The notes: generated from the sequence alone by a model not told the origin. DNA of 64,000 nucleotides from Affinundibacterium seohonense (GCF_014284305.1 NZ_JACOFW010000016.1:1-64000); one strand, 5' to 3'. Positions 51,298-60,445 are shown, counted from the stretch's first letter. Numbers and translations are program-made.

Positions 51298-51544
51298 AAT
51301 AATCCTAGAAACGGTAGTTGGACAGGTTCGAGTGTGCATTTTTCCGCCTCTCTGGCGAGGCGCGACGACGACGGAACCTCCATGTTCATAGGAGGAGTAA
51401 CGAAGTCCAGAGTGGCGGAAAAGTGTGCAATCGTGCCTGTAGCGCTCTCACCCAAATGGAGCAATACAAAATTAACCGAATCTTACGATAAATCATTAAC
51501 TTACTTTACCTTTGAAGCGGTCAACTGCCGTTTCTAGGATTATT
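51298..51544. mobile_element. MITE-like element with nested inverted repeats upstream of marC
   Basis: The ends are 23-base terminal inverted repeats (51298-51320 and 51522-51544, 22 of 23 matching; AATAATCCTAGAAACGG at the left end). Inside, 51332-51355 and 51407-51429 form a second inverted repeat (CCGCCTCTCTGG against CCAGAGTGGCGG). A small CCTCC...GGAGG hairpin lies at the centre. It encodes no protein. It could fold into a very stable structure. No clear target-site duplication is visible, and no second copy occurs in the window. Confidence 0.72.
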
Positions 51545-51623
51545 GTGATTATGCAATATTTCCTCTCTATGGTGGGGGATTTCATACATCGAATTATGGC
51601 GTGAACTTTGTTGTAATTTTACC

Positions 51624-51652
51624 TTGTCATAAAACAGACATGCAATTGTCAC
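51624..51652 (+). promoter_or_regulatory. PhoB-box-like triple repeat upstream of olsB
   Basis: TTGTCAT-AAAA-CAGACAT-GCAA-TTGTCAC: three 7-base units with exact 4-base spacers (11-base period), the geometry of Pho boxes (CTGTCAT units). The outer units match the consensus at 6 and 5 of 7 positions and the middle at 5 of 7. It ends about 65 bases before the olsB ATG. AGTATT (51661-51666) is a possible -10. Confidence 0.6.
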
Positions 51653-51716
51653 AATCTTGAAGTATTCGCTCTTTATTCTGCTCGCTAAAGCTGATTTGAA
51701 TAAAGGAGACCAGCGC

Positions 51717-52484
51717 ATGAGAGTGTTGACGATACCGGGCGATGCCAACCCAAGTTTTTCTAAACTTAGCCTCAGTCTTGCCAGTACCAAGAAGGAAGTA
51801 AAGGAAGTCCAGCGCTTGCGCTACAAAGTATTTATTGAGGCCATGGGATTGTCAGCTTTAGCTAATGAAGACTGCCTCGATAAAGATGAATTCGATGAAC
51901 ATTGTGATCATCTGATCGTGCGCGATACCAAAACGCTGAAAGTCGTTGGCACATATCGCATACTCGGTCCGAATGCAGCGCGTGACGTGGGTCGTTACTA
52001 TTCCGAAGGTGAATTTGATTTGTCGCGTCTGCAAAATATCCGTGGCAGCATTGCAGAAGCGGGGCGCGCTTGCATTCATCCTGACTACCGTAGCGGTGCC
52101 GTGATTATGTTGTTGTGGGCGGGTTTAGCAGCATACATGCGGCGTGAACGTTGTGAATTTTTGATCGGCTGTGCCAGTATCAGTCTGGCAGATGGTGGTC
52201 ATAATGCAGCGGCGATCTATCGTAGTTTTGGTGAAGAGGCATTCGCACCATTGGACTATCGAGTGACGCCACATCTGCCTTTCCCATTAGAGAGTATGGA
52301 TGAAGGACATGAAGCACGCATTCCGCCATTGCTGCGCGGCTATTTGCGAGCTGGTGCGTGGATCTGCGGCGAACCTGCTTGGGATCCTGATTTTCATAGC
52401 GCTGATCTATTCGTGATGTTGCCTTTAGCGAATTTGGATAACCGTTACGCCAAGCATTATGGCACTGAGGACCTCGTCAAATGA
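51717..52484 (+). CDS. olsB: L-ornithine N(alpha)-acyltransferase (OlsB-like)
   Basis: A 255-residue GNAT-type acyltransferase of the OlsB family, which makes the N-acyl-ornithine precursor of ornithine lipid, a phosphorus-free membrane lipid. GTYRILGPNAA, AEAGRACIHPDYRSG and FLIGCASISL are characteristic. ATG 51717 is preferred because AAAGGAG lies 8-9 bases upstream; the frame is open to 51657. It overlaps the next gene by four bases and has a Pho-like box upstream, fitting induction by phosphate starvation. No olsA-like acyltransferase gene is adjacent. Confidence 0.82.
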   Translation: MRVLTIPGDANPSFSKLSLSLASTKKEVKEVQRLRYKVFIEAMGLSALANEDCLDKDEFDEHCDHLIVRDTKTLKVVGTYRILGPNAARDVGRYYSEGEFDLSRLQNIRGSIAEAGRACIHPDYRSGAVIMLLWAGLAAYMRRERCEFLIGCASISLADGGHNAAAIYRSFGEEAFAPLDYRVTPHLPFPLESMDEGHEARIPPLLRGYLRAGAWICGEPAWDPDFHSADLFVMLPLANLDNRYAKHYGTEDLVK

Positions 52485-53338
52485 TGCCAGCAGATCAGTT
52501 CCTCGATAAGAAAATGCAAAAGCTTTTAAAGACCCCGAAACCGCCTAAAAAAGACATCAAACATTTTCGAACGATATGGATTTCTGATCTGCACCTCGGT
52601 ACTACAGGCTGTCAGGCTAAGCGCTTGCTAGAGTTTCTGAAAGCAACCGAATCGGAAACCCTATATTTGGTCGGTGACATCATCGATGGTTGGCAATTAA
52701 AGCGCCGGTGGTATTGGGATCAAACCCACAACAACATCGTGCAAACGGTCTTGAAAAAAGCCAAGAAGGGGACCAATGTGATTTTTGTCCCCGGCAATCA
52801 TGATGAGGCCGCACGACAATTCATCGAGTTGGATTTTGGCGGCATACAAGTGCGTGATGAGCTAGTACATACGACCGCCGATGGTAAGCGTATGTTGGTG
52901 TTGCATGGTGATCGCTTTGACGGCGTGATTGCCTGCGCGAAGTGGCTAGCCTATTTGGGCGACAGTATGTACACCGTGATTTTAAAAATCAACCAAGTCT
53001 TTAATCAGTGGCGTGCACGCGCAGGCTTACCTTATTGGTCGTTGTCGCAATACCTAAAATCAAAGGTAAAGAATGCAGTTAGTTACATCACCAAGTTCGA
53101 AGATGCATTAGCCGATGAAGCCCGCAAACGCGGTCTGGATGGTGTGATCTGCGGTCATATTCACAAACCAGAGATTCGTGACATCAACGGGATTATGTAT
53201 TGCAATGATGGCGATTGGGTTGAAAGCTTGTCTGCGCTGATCGAAGAGGCCGACGGAGAATTACGTTTAATCACATGGCATGATGTGGTGCATCAGTCTC
53301 ACCATGTCGAGTTACAACACTTGGCCTTGCCTGCTTGA
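52481..53338 (+). CDS. LpxH-like metallophosphoesterase (UDP-2,3-diacylglucosamine diphosphatase family)
   Basis: A 285-residue calcineurin-like phosphoesterase: ISDLHLGT, VGDIIDGW, VPGNHDEA, LHGDRFDG and GHIHKPE in order are the five metal motifs. The WxLKRRWYWDQTHN insertion is typical of LpxH-like proteins. It overlaps olsB (ATGA), so it may act in lipid metabolism rather than in lipid A itself; a true lpxH may exist elsewhere. Confidence 0.85.
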   Translation: MMPADQFLDKKMQKLLKTPKPPKKDIKHFRTIWISDLHLGTTGCQAKRLLEFLKATESETLYLVGDIIDGWQLKRRWYWDQTHNNIVQTVLKKAKKGTNVIFVPGNHDEAARQFIELDFGGIQVRDELVHTTADGKRMLVLHGDRFDGVIACAKWLAYLGDSMYTVILKINQVFNQWRARAGLPYWSLSQYLKSKVKNAVSYITKFEDALADEARKRGLDGVICGHIHKPEIRDINGIMYCNDGDWVESLSALIEEADGELRLITWHDVVHQSHHVELQHLALPA

Positions 53339-53416
53339 ATGACTTTTTAGCTGGCATGGCTGTGAATGTTTATTCCTAGTCAAATTGCTAGAGTCAATTC
53401 TCCTTTGTTTTACACA

Positions 53417-53450
53417 AAAAACGCCGACCTTATTAAGGTTGGCGTTTTTA
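53417..53450. terminator. Bidirectional terminator between the LpxH-like and beta-propeller genes
   Basis: AAAACGCCGACCTT (53417-53430) and AAGGTTGGCGTTTT (53434 onward), with a T-run to the right and an A-run to the left. Serves the convergent genes. Confidence 0.82.
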
Positions 53451-53503
53451 TTTGTGACATTGAGGAATTCAATCTCAAATAACTAAGATTGAGCACCTAA
53501 GTC

Positions 53504-55978
53504 TTATGGATTCAACTGCCAGAAACCACGTCCAAAACTAGCGGCACGCACGAGCGTGGAAGTTGGTGAAATGTAGATATCGTCCACGTTCACCAATGGC
53601 ATGCCAGAGCCAAAACGCGCCCACGTTGTTCCAGAATCGAGTGAACGATAGACACCTAAATGTGTACCTGCATATAAAGTTGTGTTGCTACCCGGATCAA
53701 CTTTCAAGATGTTGACTGGAGCTCCAGCTGGTAAGCCGTTGTCAATAGCTGTCCAGCTTGCGCCAAAGTCAGTCGATCGCCATGCGTGCGTTTTCGTACT
53801 ATCTGCAGCCACCGAGCTTACATAGATGGTGTTTGGATTGGTCGGATCAAAGTTGATTTTACTTAAAGACGAGCCATTGTTTGGTAGAGCCGCTGGCGTT
53901 GTCCAGCTGGTGCCACCGTTGTTCGTCAAGAAAACCCGACCACCACTGCCAACGACGCCAAGTACATTGACATTACTTGCGGCAACACCGACACCACGAA
54001 TGGCGAATGCTGTCGTTGGTAAGCCTGTTGTACCGAGTGCCGTCCATGAGCCAGCGTAGTTTGTCGATTTATACACTTTTAAATTTGACCAAGTGAAAAC
54101 CGTGTCCGCGTTAGCAGCGCCTTCCCAACTTACGATGCCCGTATTGAATGGCGCAGTAGAGCTGTTATTTGATTCGGTAATGCCGGTGCTGGCCGAGGTG
54201 AAAGTCAAACCACCGTTGGTACTCTTGTAAATTCGTGAATAATACAGCGAGCCCAACATGATGCTAGCGTTCGTCCGGTGAATAGCTGAACCAAAACCAT
54301 CACCACCAATGTATTGATTAAAGGTCGTTGTGGCGCCGCTACGTACGCGGGTGCCGTTGTCTTGGAAACCACCGATCATCGCATTGACATTTGCTGGTGA
54401 GGAACCGACGCTATAAATCAAATGCGTGGTCAAACCAAGATTTAAGGCGTCGGTGAACGTGGTGCCGCCGTCGGTCGATTTAAACAAGCCACCGTCAGTA
54501 CCAACGATTAAGGTGCTGCCCTGCATTGCACTGGTGTGGAAATCCGCATGCACGTATGGCAGACTGAATTGTGCTAACCAGTTTGATTTTTGTGTATAGG
54601 TTGAACCACCATCACTGGTTTTTACCAAAGCCAAAGCGCCACCAAAGTAGGCAATACTTGGATTTGTTGGGTCAACTTGTACCATATGGTTATACCAACC
54701 CTGACCATTGAGAAGCGTACCCAAGGTGCTCGACTCGGTATTGGTCTTTGTGTAGCGTTTACTTGGCGCGCCCACAGTTGTCCAAGTTGTTCCGCCATTT
54801 GTTGATTTTAGAATGCCGGCCAAGTCTGAAGCAGACGTCGCATTTGGTACAGCAGCCATCGCGTAGAGGATATTTCGATTACTTGCTGCGACGCCTAAAC
54901 TAGATCGTCCAATGCCAGCGGTCGCTGTGAATCCAGTGGCCTTCGTCCAGGTTGCACCGTTGTTCGTGGTTGTCATCACTTGACCGTCCGAGGTGCCACT
55001 CGCGACACCAGGATTTGCTTCCAGAGAGATGGCAAAATTGGTACCGCCGGTCCATACCATCGTCCAGATGTACGGTACGGCGGTTTGCGCTGTTGGCAAT
55101 GTGACTTGGGTAAATGAGGCGCCCGAATTGGTAGAGCGGAACAGTCCTTTGTTGGTCGCTACCATCACAATCGCGCTATTCGTCGGTGCAACTTGAATCG
55201 CATTGATGACAGTCGATGTGCCTAGGAACACTGGGGCACTCCATGTGGCACCGCCATCCGTTGATTTCACCATGCCGATGCCAGTGCCATCAAATGCGTC
55301 ACCTAAACCCAGATAAATCGTTGAGCTACTATTTGGATCCATCGCCAAAGCGCCGACCGATAAGGTACCAAGATTTTCTGTCAGCGGTGTCCAGTTAGTG
55401 CCGCCGTTGATTGTTTTCCATAAACCACCACCTGCGAAAGAGGCATAAATGATGTTGGTATTGGCAGGATCAAAAACGATGCCAGTTGGGCGTCCTGCAT
55501 CTGTTTTAGCTAACGAGGTGCCACCATTTTTTGCGACATCTGCTTTGGTTGGCCCCATGTTAACCCAGGTCGTACCAGCTGCTGCCGCATTCATATCAAT
55601 CGATAAGCCGCCAATGGCATTGCGCTCAATTTGGCTAAATTCGGTTCCCATTTTTTCGATACCGGGAATCATGCGTCCCCATTTCGCACGTTCTTTATCT
55701 GCAGAACTTAACATTTGACGACGAAACTCGGCACTCAATCTACCGCCATTTTTTTCTTTCTTTTTGACGTTTTGCCCTGAGCCTTCGTCATACCAATCCG
55801 CACGCCATTTAGAACGTTCAGTTGGGCGGTCATACTCTTGGTAAAAACCAAAAGCAGAGCCGGCGCCTGCTGTTAATGTGAGGCCAATGACCGAGGCGAG
55901 TAAACCCTTCACCCAAGTTTGATTTGAAAGACGCTTGTTGTTAGTCTTTCGTGTTGACAGTGATTTTTTTTGATGCAT
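53504..55978 (-). CDS. Exported beta-propeller protein with twelve Asp-box repeats
   Basis: An 824-residue secreted protein. Start ATG 55978 has GGGGGA 7-8 bases upstream. A signal peptide with a basic start (residues 1-45) ends near SAFG. A Lys-rich N-terminal region (WRADWYDEG, VKKKEKNGG) precedes the propeller. I count twelve Asp-box-like (BNR) motifs (for example KSTDGGATWS, KSTNGGTTWT, RSTDFGASWT), consistent with one or two multi-bladed propellers as in sialidase, GH74 or sortilin-like proteins. There is no obvious catalytic set for a glycosidase, so a carbohydrate-binding or structural role is equally likely. Confidence 0.8.
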   Translation of the reverse strand: MHQKKSLSTRKTNNKRLSNQTWVKGLLASVIGLTLTAGAGSAFGFYQEYDRPTERSKWRADWYDEGSGQNVKKKEKNGGRLSAEFRRQMLSSADKERAKWGRMIPGIEKMGTEFSQIERNAIGGLSIDMNAAAAGTTWVNMGPTKADVAKNGGTSLAKTDAGRPTGIVFDPANTNIIYASFAGGGLWKTINGGTNWTPLTENLGTLSVGALAMDPNSSSTIYLGLGDAFDGTGIGMVKSTDGGATWSAPVFLGTSTVINAIQVAPTNSAIVMVATNKGLFRSTNSGASFTQVTLPTAQTAVPYIWTMVWTGGTNFAISLEANPGVASGTSDGQVMTTTNNGATWTKATGFTATAGIGRSSLGVAASNRNILYAMAAVPNATSASDLAGILKSTNGGTTWTTVGAPSKRYTKTNTESSTLGTLLNGQGWYNHMVQVDPTNPSIAYFGGALALVKTSDGGSTYTQKSNWLAQFSLPYVHADFHTSAMQGSTLIVGTDGGLFKSTDGGTTFTDALNLGLTTHLIYSVGSSPANVNAMIGGFQDNGTRVRSGATTTFNQYIGGDGFGSAIHRTNASIMLGSLYYSRIYKSTNGGLTFTSASTGITESNNSSTAPFNTGIVSWEGAANADTVFTWSNLKVYKSTNYAGSWTALGTTGLPTTAFAIRGVGVAASNVNVLGVVGSGGRVFLTNNGGTSWTTPAALPNNGSSLSKINFDPTNPNTIYVSSVAADSTKTHAWRSTDFGASWTAIDNGLPAGAPVNILKVDPGSNTTLYAGTHLGVYRSLDSGTTWARFGSGMPLVNVDDIYISPTSTLVRAASFGRGFWQLNP

Positions 55979-56247
55979 TGTTAAGTCCCCCAATAATGGA
56001 TTGATTTTTTATGTTTTGATTTTCTGATAAAAGGTCTTATCAGTGGATTGATTGTTTCAGAGTTGACTGGGGGCGTCTACGAATTCTTTTGGATTAATTA
56101 CTCGAATTTGTCTGTCTCCTAGTACACATATTCTGCGCAATGACTGGTGTGTCGTTTTTTTGCAAGACGCCGATATGTAAAAAATATTTCTATTTTTTAA
56201 TTGCGTGGCATTGGATGCAAAATGAAGAAGTGAATAAGATAATATGG

Positions 56248-56268
56248 CGATTCGGCTGTGCCGAATCG
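56248..56268. promoter_or_regulatory. Perfect palindrome in the sixA/propeller intergenic region
   Basis: CGATTCGGC-TGT-GCCGAATCG, 9-bp arms and a 3-base loop, with no T-run. Candidate operator or stem. The gap of 55979-56382 also holds AAGTGAG/CTCACTT arms near 56305-56332; nothing else is recognisable there. Confidence 0.4.
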
Positions 56269-56382
56269 ATCAACGAGCCATCGAACTGAACGCTGTGTGT
56301 AAGTGAGCTTGCCTTGAAAAACAAACTCACTTGATTGAAGATTCCTGTGGGGGTAGAGGCTATTTTTACAGAAGATTTGTAA

Positions 56383-56865
56383 TTATGACTTGATCACCAA
56401 GTCGGGGGACATAATCGCTTTTAGATAAGTTCGCAAGCCTTCACCATCTCGTTCTTTTTGGGTAATCCACCAGACATTGCCTTTGCGTACAGCAGATTCG
56501 TTTTGCGCTGGCGTAATTAGCCTTGTTGCCACTTCACCTAAACTGGGTTGATGACCAACTAACAGTACCGTTTCACGTGATTCAGGCCAGTTCGCTGCTT
56601 TGAGTAAATCATCAGCACTTGCTTCGGTACCTATCTCTACTGCGATTTTGTATTTGCGATTAAGTTTAGCCAAGGCTGCCATGGTTTCTCGCGTTCTAAT
56701 CGCTGGACTAACCAAGATTCTGCAATTGTCAGGTAGAACACTGTCTAACCAATACGCCATTTTTTGCGCTTGCTTTTGACCTTTGGGTGTCAGGCGGCGC
56801 AATGCATCGGCTAGCTCTTCGCTACCAGGTTCTGCTTCTGCATGGCGCCATAAAATCAAATCCAT
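56383..56865 (-). CDS. sixA: Phosphohistidine phosphatase SixA
   Basis: A 160-residue histidine phosphatase. WRHAEAEPG at residues 6-14 contains the RHxx phospho-acceptor motif, and VLLVGHQPSLG carries the second catalytic His. SixA-like proteins dephosphorylate HPt-type phosphohistidines. It follows ppk1 by 10 bases, so it is cotranscribed with polyphosphate kinase, a common pairing in betaproteobacteria. Confidence 0.92.
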   Translation of the reverse strand: MDLILWRHAEAEPGSEELADALRRLTPKGQKQAQKMAYWLDSVLPDNCRILVSPAIRTRETMAALAKLNRKYKIAVEIGTEASADDLLKAANWPESRETVLLVGHQPSLGEVATRLITPAQNESAVRKGNVWWITQKERDGEGLRTYLKAIMSPDLVIKS

Positions 56866-56875
56866 TGCTCGTCCT

Positions 56876-59092
56876 TTATCCGGCCTCGTCTTCAGGGGAG
56901 CCTAGCGTCTGCATTAAGTATTGTTGGGCACTAAATGGTTTTTGTTTGCCACGCACTTTTCGACGTTCATAGCTGCCATCGGATGCCAATACCCAGGCAT
57001 TTTGGTTATCTTTTAAGTAGGGATCTAAACCCTCTGTGATGATGCGCTTTTTGAGATTTTTTTCTAGCACTGGAAATGCTACTTCAATCCGGCGGAATAA
57101 ATTTCGACTCATCCAATCGGCACTGGCAAGATAAACATCATGTTGCAAATCGTTGCGGAAGTAATAGATGCGTGAATGTTCCAAAAAACGTCCGATGATA
57201 GAACGAACGCTGATGTTTTCGGATAAACCTGGCACGCCAGGACGCAAGGTACATGCACCGCGCACTATTAAATCGATTTTGACGCCATCGGCGGAAGCTG
57301 CGTACAAAGCGCGGATCACGGATTCATCGACCAGTGCATTCATCTTGGCGATGATACGCCCGGGGCGACCCTCACGCGCAATCCGTGCTTCATTGCGAAT
57401 CGCTTTGATGATCTTAGGCTGCAAGAAAAACGGTGCTAGCCATAAATGTTCCAGCTTCTTTGGTTTGGTTAAGCCAGTTAAGTGAATAAAGACTTCATTC
57501 ACTTCGGCAGCTTTCTTTGGATGTGCAGTTAATAAACCGAAGTCCGTGTAGAAGCGGGTGGTAGAAGGATGATAATTGCCGGTACCCAAATGTGCGTAAT
57601 GGCGCAAACCACCGCCTTCTTCGCGACGGATGACTAACGCCAATTTAGCATGTGTTTTTAAACCCACCACACCATAGACAACTTGCGCACCTGCTCTCTG
57701 CAAACGATCTGCCCAATTAATATTTGCCTCTTCGTCAAAGCGCGCCATTAGTTCGACTACGACAGTGACTTCCTTACCCATGCGTGCCGCGGTAATTAAT
57801 GACTCCATTAAATCGGAGTTCATACCGGTACGATAAATCGTTTGCTTAATCGCCAGCACGTTAGGATCGAGTGACGCGGTACGAATGAAATCGATGACGG
57901 TTTGGAAAGGCTGAAATGGATGGTGTAATAAAATGTCTTGTTTATTTAAGACATCGAATATATTTTTCTGTGCCAGCTTAGTGTCCGGCTTGGCCGAAAA
58001 CGCGGGGAAGCGCAGATTGGCTTGACTCACGTGATCGATCAATTCAGACAACCGCACCATGTTGACCGGACCATCAACGGCATACAGACGATCTTTAGTC
58101 AGTGAAAATTGTTCGAGCAGGAATTGTGACAAGGCTTCAGGGCAGTTTTTTGCCACCTCTAATCGTACTGCAACACCAAATTGGCGGCCTTGCAATTCAC
58201 CTTGTAAAGCTTGACGTAAATTTTTGACTTCATCTTCATCCACCCATAAGTCGCTATCGCGTGTGACGCGGAACTGCGAATAAGCGAGCACTTCACGATC
58301 ATTAAACAAATCGCCGATGTGGGCATGAATAACGGAAGACAGCAGGCAGAAGGCTTGTCCTTTTTCTGTTAATTCATCGGGGATCTTAATGACTCGTGGC
58401 AATACGCGTGGTGCTTTGACAATAGCAATCGCCGTACCACGTCCAAACGCGTCTTTACCCGCTAGTGATACGATAAAGTTTAGACTTTTGTTGACGACCT
58501 GGGGGAACGGATGAGCAGGATCTAAGCCAATCGGTGTCAGCAGTGGACGAACTTCACGTTCAAAATAGGATTTCACCCAAGCACGTTGTGCTTCGGTTCT
58601 TTCAGTGTGGCGTAACAAATGTATGCCTTTGCGTGATAACGCAGGCAAAATATCTTGGTTTAAGACTTCGTATTGCCGAGTTTCGAGGGCGTGGCATTCT
58701 TTGTCTATGCGTTCCATCATACTAGTAAAGGTAGTATGTTGAGCCAATTGCCCGTCGACCGTATTTTGTGCCAATAGACTGGCTACACGAACTTCAAAAA
58801 ACTCATCTAAGTTGCTACCAACAATGCACAAATACTTAAGTCTTTCCAATAAGGGAATGCTTTTATCTTCGGCTTGCGCTAGTACGCGCCAATTGAAGGC
58901 AATTTGGGACCGCTCTCTATCTAAATAAATAGCAGAACGAGATAGTCCCCAAGTGGCCATTAATGCAGATTCACTATCACTGCTTGCTTTGTGACTGATG
59001 TTACTGCCTGAGTTTGGCGTGGTGGCTGGTGCGGCTTCTATGTTTTCTGTTGTGCCATTGATGACATCGGGATTTATCATTGGATTTTGCAT
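56876..59092 (-). CDS. ppk1: Polyphosphate kinase
   Basis: Reversible polyphosphate synthase Ppk1 (738 residues). N, H, C1 and C2 domains are recognisable: SNLDEFFEVRVASL, LTPIGLDPAHPFPQ, AIKQTIYRTG, GLKTHAKLALV with the active His region, and HLGTGNYHPSTTRFYTD. The N-terminal ~45 residues are an added low-complexity stretch. It is divergent from pstS, and a Pho-box match with a near-consensus -10 hexamer lies upstream. Confidence 0.95.
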   Translation of the reverse strand: MQNPMINPDVINGTTENIEAAPATTPNSGSNISHKASSDSESALMATWGLSRSAIYLDRERSQIAFNWRVLAQAEDKSIPLLERLKYLCIVGSNLDEFFEVRVASLLAQNTVDGQLAQHTTFTSMMERIDKECHALETRQYEVLNQDILPALSRKGIHLLRHTERTEAQRAWVKSYFEREVRPLLTPIGLDPAHPFPQVVNKSLNFIVSLAGKDAFGRGTAIAIVKAPRVLPRVIKIPDELTEKGQAFCLLSSVIHAHIGDLFNDREVLAYSQFRVTRDSDLWVDEDEVKNLRQALQGELQGRQFGVAVRLEVAKNCPEALSQFLLEQFSLTKDRLYAVDGPVNMVRLSELIDHVSQANLRFPAFSAKPDTKLAQKNIFDVLNKQDILLHHPFQPFQTVIDFIRTASLDPNVLAIKQTIYRTGMNSDLMESLITAARMGKEVTVVVELMARFDEEANINWADRLQRAGAQVVYGVVGLKTHAKLALVIRREEGGGLRHYAHLGTGNYHPSTTRFYTDFGLLTAHPKKAAEVNEVFIHLTGLTKPKKLEHLWLAPFFLQPKIIKAIRNEARIAREGRPGRIIAKMNALVDESVIRALYAASADGVKIDLIVRGACTLRPGVPGLSENISVRSIIGRFLEHSRIYYFRNDLQHDVYLASADWMSRNLFRRIEVAFPVLEKNLKKRIITEGLDPYLKDNQNAWVLASDGSYERRKVRGKQKPFSAQQYLMQTLGSPEDEAG

Positions 59093-59142
59093 GTAAGTGT
59101 AGGAATGCCACTAATTAGGCGCTGGTGCTGAGACTCTGCCAG

Positions 59143-59176
59143 ATTGTATTAATCTATTGTGACAAGTTTATGACAG
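59143..59176 (-). promoter_or_regulatory. PhoB box and -10 of the ppk1 promoter
   Basis: Minus strand CTGTCATAAACTTGTCACA (59176-59158) matches the Pho box (CTGTCAT-N4-CTGTCAY) at almost every position. TACAAT (59148-59143) lies 9 bases downstream, the usual place for a -10 in PhoB-activated promoters. Confidence 0.8.
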
Positions 59177-59217
59177 AAAAAATGTTCAGAGACAAATATT
59201 TCATAGATAAATGACGA

Positions 59218-59236
59218 GTGTCATAATCTTGTCATA
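59218..59236 (+). promoter_or_regulatory. PhoB box of the pst operon
   Basis: GTGTCATAATCTTGTCATA fits two Pho-box units 11 bases apart, about 110 bases before the pstS start. It faces pstS. The two divergent Pho boxes share a 256-base region with no other gene. Confidence 0.75.
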
Positions 59237-59347
59237 TTCGACTTGTAAAGTTCGATCCATGTTAATTGAGCCGAGCGGTCCGAGTGCTGTATCTGGTAAA
59301 TGATCAAATGACATACAGGTTTGTTTCCCCATTTAATCGAGGTAAAT

Positions 59348-60391
59348 ATGCAATTTAATCGTATTGTTAAGTCTTTAGTCATCGCAGCTGGTGCTGCATT
59401 GGCTTTCTCGTCCGTGCATGCCGCTGAAGTGACTGGCGCTGGCGCGACTTTCCCTTACCCTATCTACGCTAAATGGGCTGATGCCTACAAAAAAGCAACG
59501 GGAAACACTATTAACTACCAATCGATTGGTTCCGGTGGTGGTATTAAACAAATCAAAGCAAAAACTGTTGATTTTGGCGCGACGGATATGCCATTGAAAG
59601 CGGAAGAGTTGAGTGCGGATGGCATGATGCAATTCCCAGCAGTGATTGGTGGTGTAGTTCCAGTGGTGAATTTGGAAGGTGTAACTCCTGGTCAGTTAAA
59701 AATGACTGGTGAAGTTTTGGCAAAAATTTACATGGGTACTGTGACTAAATGGAATGCCGCAGAAATTACTGCAATCAATCCAGGTGTCAAGCTGCCAGCA
59801 GAAGACATCACAGTGGTACATCGCTCTGACGGCTCTGGTACAACTTTTATTTGGACAGATTATTTGTCTAAAGTGAGTGCGGAATTCAAATCGACTGTCA
59901 GTTCTGGCACTGCTGTTAAATGGCCAGTTGGTCTTGGTGGTAAGGGTAACGAAGGCGTTGCAGCAAACGTACAACGTATCAAAGGCGCGATTGGTTATGT
60001 TGAGTATGCTTATGTTAAGCGTAACAAAATGATCCACACACAAGTGAAAAACTTGGATGGTCAATTTGTACAACCAGATGATGCTAACTTTAAAGCAGCA
60101 GCATCAGGCGCTGACTGGGCAAAAACACCAGGTATGGGCGTGATCTTGACAAACCAAGCGGGTAAAACAGCTTGGCCTATCAGCGGCGCGACTTTCATTT
60201 TGTTGCACAAAGTGCCAACGAATGCTGCGAATACACAAGAAGTTGTTAAGTTTTTTGACTGGGCTTTCACTAACGGCGACGCGATGGCAACGGAATTGGA
60301 ATATGTGCCTTTGCCAAATGATGTAGTTAAGTTGATTCAAGCTAGCTGGAAAGCGAACTTGAAAGATGCATCCGGTAAAGCTTTGTATTAA
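59348..60391 (+). CDS. pstS: Phosphate-binding protein PstS
   Basis: Periplasmic phosphate receptor (347 residues). ATG 59348 (MQFNRIVKSLVIAAG) is preferred to 59321 because GAGG lies 6 bases upstream and the signal peptide then begins normally. VTGAGATFPYPIYAKWADAY, DFGATDMPL and HRSDGSGTTFIWTDYL bind phosphate. First gene of pstSCAB-phoU. Confidence 0.95.
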   Translation: MQFNRIVKSLVIAAGAALAFSSVHAAEVTGAGATFPYPIYAKWADAYKKATGNTINYQSIGSGGGIKQIKAKTVDFGATDMPLKAEELSADGMMQFPAVIGGVVPVVNLEGVTPGQLKMTGEVLAKIYMGTVTKWNAAEITAINPGVKLPAEDITVVHRSDGSGTTFIWTDYLSKVSAEFKSTVSSGTAVKWPVGLGGKGNEGVAANVQRIKGAIGYVEYAYVKRNKMIHTQVKNLDGQFVQPDDANFKAAASGADWAKTPGMGVILTNQAGKTAWPISGATFILLHKVPTNAANTQEVVKFFDWAFTNGDAMATELEYVPLPNDVVKLIQASWKANLKDASGKALY

Positions 60392-60416
60392 TCCAGTCTC
60401 GTAGTTAAAGAAATAT

Positions 60417-60445
60417 AGACGTCCCAACCATGTGTTGGGATGTCT
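60417..60445 (+). promoter_or_regulatory. Intercistronic stem-loop between pstS and pstC
   Basis: AGACGTCCCAAC and GTTGGGATGTCT form a 12-bp stem (one G-U pair) with a 5-base loop CATGT and no T-run. It lies in the 73-base gap after the binding-protein gene, where it would stabilise pstS mRNA. Confidence 0.65.

Noticed and set aside
51279..51464. 62-residue N-terminal extension of MarC
   Set aside because: It reads through the MITE-like element, while GGAGG sits just before ATG 51278.
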